In this document: one piece after another, positions 5,336 to 8,785 of the stretch
How positions within the stretch are numbered: the stretch's first letter is position 1
Layout of the letters: each line of letters starts with the position of its first letter
Notes under the pieces: generated by a model
What the model saw: only the letters and a program-made list of their open reading frames with translations
Told to the model about the DNA's origin: nothing
Databases searched by the model: none
Translations under genes and position numbers: made by a program
Origin: an uncultured Oscillospiraceae bacterium
GTDB lineage: Bacteria > Bacillota > Clostridia > Oscillospirales > Acutalibacteraceae
Direction of reading: 5' to 3'
Assembly (NCBI GenBank): GCA_902461995.1
Contig: CABQAA010000067.1
Span: forward strand, 1 to 8,785
DNA: 8,785 bases

Positions 5336-6607
5336 ATGGTCCGAGCCATTGTAGGTGCCAACTGGGGCGATGAGGGAAAAGGAAAAATCACCGATGTTCT
5401 GGCGGCTCAGTCGGATGTGGTCATCCGGTTTCAGGGCGGCAGCAACGCCGGGCATACCATTATCAATCAGTATGGGAAATTTGCCCTGCACCAATTGCCG
5501 TCCGGGGTGTTCTACGATCACACCGTCAATATCATCGGCAACGGAGTGGCGTTGGATATCGGCAAATTTTTGAAAGAGACGGCGGCCCTAGAGGAAAAGG
5601 GCATCCGGCCCCGGTTGATGGTATCGGAGCGGACCCAGGTCGTGATGCCGTATCATGTGCTGTTCGATCAATATGAGGAAGAGCGGCTCGGCGGCAAATC
5701 CTTTGGATCCACCAAATCCGGGATTGCACCGTTTTATTCGGATAAATTTGCAAAGACCGGCTTTCAGATCTGTGAGCTGTTCGATGAAAAGGCCGCCTAT
5801 GAGAAGCTGAAAGGCATTCTGGAGGTCAAGAATGTTCTGCTCGCTCATCTGTATCACAAGCCGCTGCTCGAGGCGGATGCGATATTCACCGAGATGATGC
5901 GGCTGCGGGACAGGGTTGCGCCCTATGTGGGGAATACCTTCTCCTTTCTGCGGGAGGCGCTGCGGTGGAATAAAAATATTTTGCTGGAAGGCCAGCTGGG
6001 GGCGCTCAAGGATCCGGATTACGGTATTTATCCCATGGTGACGTCGTCCTCCACCCTGGCCGGCTATGGGGCCATTGGGGCGGGACTGCCGCCATATGCC
6101 ATCGAGGATATCCTCGTGGTGGTCAAAGCCTATTCGAGTGCTGTCGGTGCCGGCGCCTTCGTCAGCGAAATTTTTGGGGACGAGGCGCAGGAGATGCGGG
6201 TCCGCGGCGGCGATGCGGGTGAATTCGGCGCTACGACCGGTCGGCCGAGGCGGATGGGCTGGTTCGACTGCGTGGCATCCCGCTACGGCGTGGAGGCGCA
6301 GGGGGCGACGGCGGTGGCGCTGACAGTGGTGGACGCGCTCGGGTATCTGGACAAGATCCCGGTCTGCGTCGGCTATGAAATCGACGGAACCGTGACTCGG
6401 GAATTCCCCACCACACCCGCTTTGGAGCGCGCGAAACCGGTGCTGGAGGTGCTGCCGGGCTGGAAGCAGGACGTCCGGGGGATTACCCGGTATGAGGACC
6501 TGCCGGTTAACTGCCGGGCGTATATCGAATTCATCGAGAAGCAGCTCGGCGTGCCGGTGACGATGGTGTCGAACGGTCCCGGCCGGGAGGAACTCATCCG
6601 GCGCTGA
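5336..6607 (+). CDS. purA: Adenylosuccinate synthase (divergent subtype)
   Basis: Joins IMP and aspartate using GTP to give adenylosuccinate, the committed step to AMP; cytoplasmic. The 423-residue length fits the family. Start ATG 5336 gives the expected MVRAIVGANWGDEGKGK opening. Retained: GDEGKGK (11-17) with catalytic D12, GGSNAGHT (34-41) with H40, and the substrate loop GATTGRPRR (298-306). Several sites differ from the E. coli enzyme as I recall it. The IMP-phosphate loop GTTGRGIGP is GSTKSGIAP (124-132), the EGAQG motif is EGQLG (218-222), and the guanine-binding TKLD reads TVVD with Lys lost. I believe these changes are shared by Oscillospirales PurA, so this is a lineage subtype and not decay. 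It has its own promoter, and guaA follows after 35 bases with no terminator between. Confidence 0.93.
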   Translation: MVRAIVGANWGDEGKGKITDVLAAQSDVVIRFQGGSNAGHTIINQYGKFALHQLPSGVFYDHTVNIIGNGVALDIGKFLKETAALEEKGIRPRLMVSERTQVVMPYHVLFDQYEEERLGGKSFGSTKSGIAPFYSDKFAKTGFQICELFDEKAAYEKLKGILEVKNVLLAHLYHKPLLEADAIFTEMMRLRDRVAPYVGNTFSFLREALRWNKNILLEGQLGALKDPDYGIYPMVTSSSTLAGYGAIGAGLPPYAIEDILVVVKAYSSAVGAGAFVSEIFGDEAQEMRVRGGDAGEFGATTGRPRRMGWFDCVASRYGVEAQGATAVALTVVDALGYLDKIPVCVGYEIDGTVTREFPTTPALERAKPVLEVLPGWKQDVRGITRYEDLPVNCRAYIEFIEKQLGVPVTMVSNGPGREELIRR

Positions 6608-6625
6608 ATAAGTCAAGATGCACAC

Positions 6626-6633
6626 GGGAAGGA
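6626..6633 (+). promoter_or_regulatory. Ribosome binding site of guaA
   Basis: GGGAAGGA in the 35-base purA-guaA gap, nine bases before ATG 6643. The gap holds no promoter or terminator that I can see, which supports one transcript. Confidence 0.7.
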
Positions 6634-6642
6634 CGGAAATCC

Positions 6643-8205
6643 ATGCCGCAGGAAATGAAAGAAACGGTGCTGGTCCTGGACTTCGGGGGCCAATACAACC
6701 AGCTGATCGCCCGCCGGGTGAGGGAACACGGCGTGTATTCGGTGGTGAAAACCTATCGTACCCCTCTCGAGGAAATCCGGGAGGCGGGCTATAAGGGCAT
6801 TATTTTTACCGGAGGGCCGAACAGCGTATACGACGAGGCATCTCCCCGCTATTCGAAAGAGATTCTGGAGCTGGGGATCCCGGTTCTCGGGATCTGTTAC
6901 GGCGCCCAGCTCATGGCCTATCTCTTGGGAGGCCGGGTGTCGGGTGCTGACGACCAGCCGGGATGTGCCAGCGAGTACGGCGCTACGCGGGTGTACGTGA
7001 CAGATCCGGAGAGCGTTTTGTTTCAGGGGCTGGAGCCGGAACAGGATTGCTTTATGAGCCATACCGACCGCATTGCCGGGCTGCCGGAGGGCTTCCGCAT
7101 CACCGCCAAGACGGATCATTGTCCCTGCGCGGCGATGGAAGACCCCTCCAGGCGCCTGTATGCGGTGCAGTTTCATCCTGAAGTCCTGCACACGAAACGG
7201 GGCGGCGACATGCTGCGGCATTTTCTCTTTGACGTATGCGGCTGTGCCGGAGATTGGCAGATGGCCTCTTTTGTGGAGGACGCGGTCTGTCGGGTACGCA
7301 GGCAGATCGGGGATAAAAAGGTGCTGTGTGGTCTGTCCGGCGGAGTGGACAGCTCAGTGGCGGCCGTGCTGGTCGCCAAGGCCGTCGGCAGCCAGCTCAC
7401 CTGCATTTTTGTGGATCACGGCCTGCTCCGCAAGGACGAGGGCGATCAGGTGGAGGCGATGTTTACCTCCCGGTATGACAATATCCGGTTTATCCGCGTG
7501 CACGCGGAGGAACGGTTCCTGTCCCGTCTGCGGGGTGTGAGCGAACCCGAACAGAAACGGAAAATCATCGGGGAAGAATTCATCCGCGTGTTTGAGGAAG
7601 AGGCCGCCAAGCTCGGCGGTGTGGATTTTCTGGTCCAAGGGACGATTTACCCCGATGTCATCGAAAGCGGCAGCGACCAAGCGGCGGTGATCAAGAGCCA
7701 TCACAATGTCGGCGGACTGCCGGAGCGGATGAATCTCGGTTTGTGCGAGCCGCTGCGGGATCTTTTCAAAGATGAAGTTCGGCGCGCAGGACTGGAGCTT
7801 GGATTGCCCGAAGATATGGTGTGGCGCCAGCCGTTTCCGGGACCCGGCCTGGCGGTCCGTTGCATCGGGGAAGTCACGGCCGACCGGCTGCGCGTGCTGC
7901 GGGAGGCGGACGCCATTTTCCGGGAGGAAGTGGAAAAAGCCGGTCTCCGGGGGATGGTGAATCAGTATTTTGCTGTCCTGACCGACATGAGATCGGTGGG
8001 GGTGATGGGGGACAGCCGTACCTATGATTATACGGTTGCGCTCCGGGCGGTTTCGACCACGGATTTTATGACCGCCGATTGGACCCGCCTCCCGTGGGAA
8101 GTACTGGCCGAGGCATCGAGCCGTATCGTCAACGAAGTGAACGGCGTCAACCGGGTGGTGTACGACATCACGTCGAAACCCCCGGCCACCATCGAGTGGG
8201 AATAG
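6643..8205 (+). CDS. guaA: GMP synthase, glutamine-hydrolysing
   Basis: Converts XMP, ATP and glutamine to GMP, the last step of guanylate synthesis; cytoplasmic, normally a dimer. The complete 520-residue protein has both modules. The class I glutamine amidotransferase (about 7-197) has nucleophile C85 in GICYGAQ and H178/E180 in FHPE. The ATP pyrophosphatase domain (about 206-395) has PP-loop SGGVDSS (232-238). The C-terminal dimerisation and XMP-binding domain runs from RQPFPGPGLAVR (395-406) to the standard end KPPATIEWE. All key residues are present and nothing is truncated. It is apparently co-transcribed with purA, so both IMP branches are produced together. No guanine riboswitch precedes it, and guaB is not in the window. 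It ends in a bidirectional terminator shared with a convergent gene. Confidence 0.97.
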   Translation: MPQEMKETVLVLDFGGQYNQLIARRVREHGVYSVVKTYRTPLEEIREAGYKGIIFTGGPNSVYDEASPRYSKEILELGIPVLGICYGAQLMAYLLGGRVSGADDQPGCASEYGATRVYVTDPESVLFQGLEPEQDCFMSHTDRIAGLPEGFRITAKTDHCPCAAMEDPSRRLYAVQFHPEVLHTKRGGDMLRHFLFDVCGCAGDWQMASFVEDAVCRVRRQIGDKKVLCGLSGGVDSSVAAVLVAKAVGSQLTCIFVDHGLLRKDEGDQVEAMFTSRYDNIRFIRVHAEERFLSRLRGVSEPEQKRKIIGEEFIRVFEEEAAKLGGVDFLVQGTIYPDVIESGSDQAAVIKSHHNVGGLPERMNLGLCEPLRDLFKDEVRRAGLELGLPEDMVWRQPFPGPGLAVRCIGEVTADRLRVLREADAIFREEVEKAGLRGMVNQYFAVLTDMRSVGVMGDSRTYDYTVALRAVSTTDFMTADWTRLPWEVLAEASSRIVNEVNGVNRVVYDITSKPPATIEWE

Positions 8206-8262
8206 ACCTACTCATTTCACGATATGCCGCAGGCCTGCATAACATCAAGGTTTTTGTTGGTT

Positions 8263-8291
8263 TTGCCTGGCGTACCTTTTAAGAATATAGT
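8263..8291 (+). promoter_or_regulatory. Candidate promoter in the guaA 3' region
   Basis: TTGCCT (8263-8268), 17 bases, TATAGT (8286-8291). The predicted start is near 8298, only about 80 bases before a strong terminator, with no ribosome site or convincing reading frame between. Confidence 0.35.
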
Positions 8292-8297
8292 GTACAT

Positions 8298-8379
8298 GTT
8301 CGTATGTATGCAAATCTTTTGTACTGCGGATAGAAAACAAAATAAAGCCCTTGCCATAACCGGCAAGGGCTTTATTTTG
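8298..8379 (+). ncRNA. Candidate small RNA between guaA and the convergent gene
   Basis: Bounded by the promoter-like site at 8263-8291 and by the 18-bp terminator hairpin, giving a transcript of roughly 80 bases whose 3' half is the terminator. No known RNA family is recognised. The same stretch could simply be the guaA 3' UTR. Confidence 0.25.
8338..8379. terminator. Bidirectional terminator between guaA and the minus-strand gene
   Basis: An 18-bp perfect inverted repeat (8338-8355 with 8362-8379) around loop ATAACC. The outer part is A-rich on the left and T-rich on the right, so each strand reads a GC core followed by TTTATTTTG. On the minus strand the tail continues GTTTTC. It serves guaA and the convergent gene. 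Confidence 0.93.
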
Positions 8380-8400
8380 AGAGAAGTAGCGAAAAAAGCT

Positions 8401-8428
8401 TTGGTTATGCAAAAGGCTGTGATACAAT
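8401..8428 (+). promoter_or_regulatory. Weak candidate promoter antisense to the minus-strand gene
   Basis: TTGGTT (8401-8406), 16 bases, and an extended -10, TGATACAAT, ending at 8428. It lies just past the 3' end of the minus-strand gene and points into it, so any transcript would be antisense. The -35 is poor. Confidence 0.25.
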
Positions 8429-8432
8429 CGAT

Positions 8433-8753
8433 CTACATAGCCAGATACAGAAGCGCCAGGATCAATTCCATCTTTGCACCATTTTTTACGAGCAAAAATG
8501 CCAGAAACAGCAAAAAAAGCTGTTCCTGGTCGTTACCGAGCAGCGACAGCAACCCTCCGTCACCCCGCTTTTCGGGCGGGGCTTTGATTTCCCGGACAGG
8601 TTCAGACTTGGAACGCGGCGTCTGTGTCTGCCTCGGCATGTTGCGGGCTTTATATTCGGAAAGCGGCTGGAATCCGGCCGCGTGCATCCATTCCATGCGG
8701 TTTTCGGCCAGTCCTTCCGCTGTGCGGCCACGGGAGTCTTCTGGATGGGCCAT
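8433..8753 (-). CDS. Hypothetical protein with a very hydrophobic C-terminus
   Basis: I do not recognise a named family. The 106-residue protein from ATG 8753 (minus strand) has a hydrophilic, Arg/Glu/Pro-rich, probably disordered first two thirds (1-65). It then has a Gly/Leu turn (66-73) and two short hydrophobic segments, LFLLFLAFLLV (79-89) and MELILALLYLAM (95-106), split by KNGAK. Each segment is too short for a standard membrane span, so they may form a hairpin or an amphipathic membrane anchor. The start is chosen because AAAGGGAG (minus strand, bases 8760-8767) stands six bases before it. The frame is open through a GTG at 8783 to near the window edge, so a longer form cannot be excluded. 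It is convergent with guaA and shares its terminator; its promoter lies outside the window. Confidence 0.65.
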   Translation of the reverse strand: MAHPEDSRGRTAEGLAENRMEWMHAAGFQPLSEYKARNMPRQTQTPRSKSEPVREIKAPPEKRGDGGLLSLLGNDQEQLFLLFLAFLLVKNGAKMELILALLYLAM

Positions 8754-8759
8754 ACGCCG

Positions 8760-8767
8760 CTCCCTTT
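8760..8767 (-). promoter_or_regulatory. Ribosome binding site of the minus-strand gene
   Basis: AAAGGGAG on the minus strand, six bases before ATG 8753. It is the basis for choosing this start over the upstream GTG at 8783. Confidence 0.55.
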
Positions 8768-8785
8768 CGCGGAGTTCGCGCACCC

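Noticed and set aside
8229..8238. Perfect palindrome GCAGGCCTGC in the guaA 3' region.
   Set aside because: It has no loop, no T-run and no repeat nearby, and is too short to interpret as an operator or attachment site.
8206..8282. A short open frame running from inside guaA past its stop into the 3' region.
   Set aside because: It is mostly an out-of-frame shadow of the guaA 3' end and has no ribosome site.

Overview
The window looks like chromosomal DNA from a fairly GC-rich member of the Clostridia, probably Oscillospiraceae or a relative. The reasons are a DnaD-type replication protein (a Firmicutes family) beside a DnaC/DnaI-type helicase loader, a PASTA protein of the PrkC architecture, strong AGGAGG-like ribosome sites, sigma-A promoters with 17-base spacers, and a PurA sequence type that I associate from memory with Oscillospirales. 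Gene content is mostly housekeeping. I see no phage, transposon, CRISPR, tRNA or rRNA.

Layout, left to right. (1) 1-1688: the 3' part of a dnaD-like gene, then a dnaC-like AAA+ loader, together a helicase-loading pair. (2) 1717-3546: a self-contained unit of promoter, a 567-residue membrane protein and a strong terminator. The protein has an N-terminal zinc ribbon, a kinase fold lacking every canonical catalytic residue, one membrane segment, two PASTA domains and a GGGGWWW tail. It is the most unusual gene here. (3) 3586-5187: nagA (GlcNAc-6-phosphate deacetylase) with its own promoter, followed without a visible terminator by a 71-residue single-pass membrane protein with a CCCxxCCC acidic tail, which has a promoter of its own carrying a 20-base-period direct repeat; a terminator closes the unit. 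(4) 5240-8379: purA and guaA, one from each arm of the IMP branch point, apparently co-transcribed, ending in an 18-bp bidirectional terminator. A second promoter-like site just before that terminator could produce a small RNA of about 80 bases. (5) 8433-8753, minus strand: an unrecognised 106-residue protein with a very hydrophobic C-terminus, convergent with guaA.

Functional links: DnaD and the loader act together in primosome assembly. PurA spends GTP to make the AMP precursor and GuaA spends ATP to make GMP, so joint expression would scale both branches. The PASTA protein (probable muropeptide or lipid II sensing) and NagA (amino-sugar catabolism and recycling) both touch cell-wall sugars, but a terminator and a new promoter separate them, so a functional link is only suggestive.

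Start codons were moved inward from the longest open frame in four genes (loader, nagA, purA and the minus-strand gene) because ribosome sites or promoters fix them.
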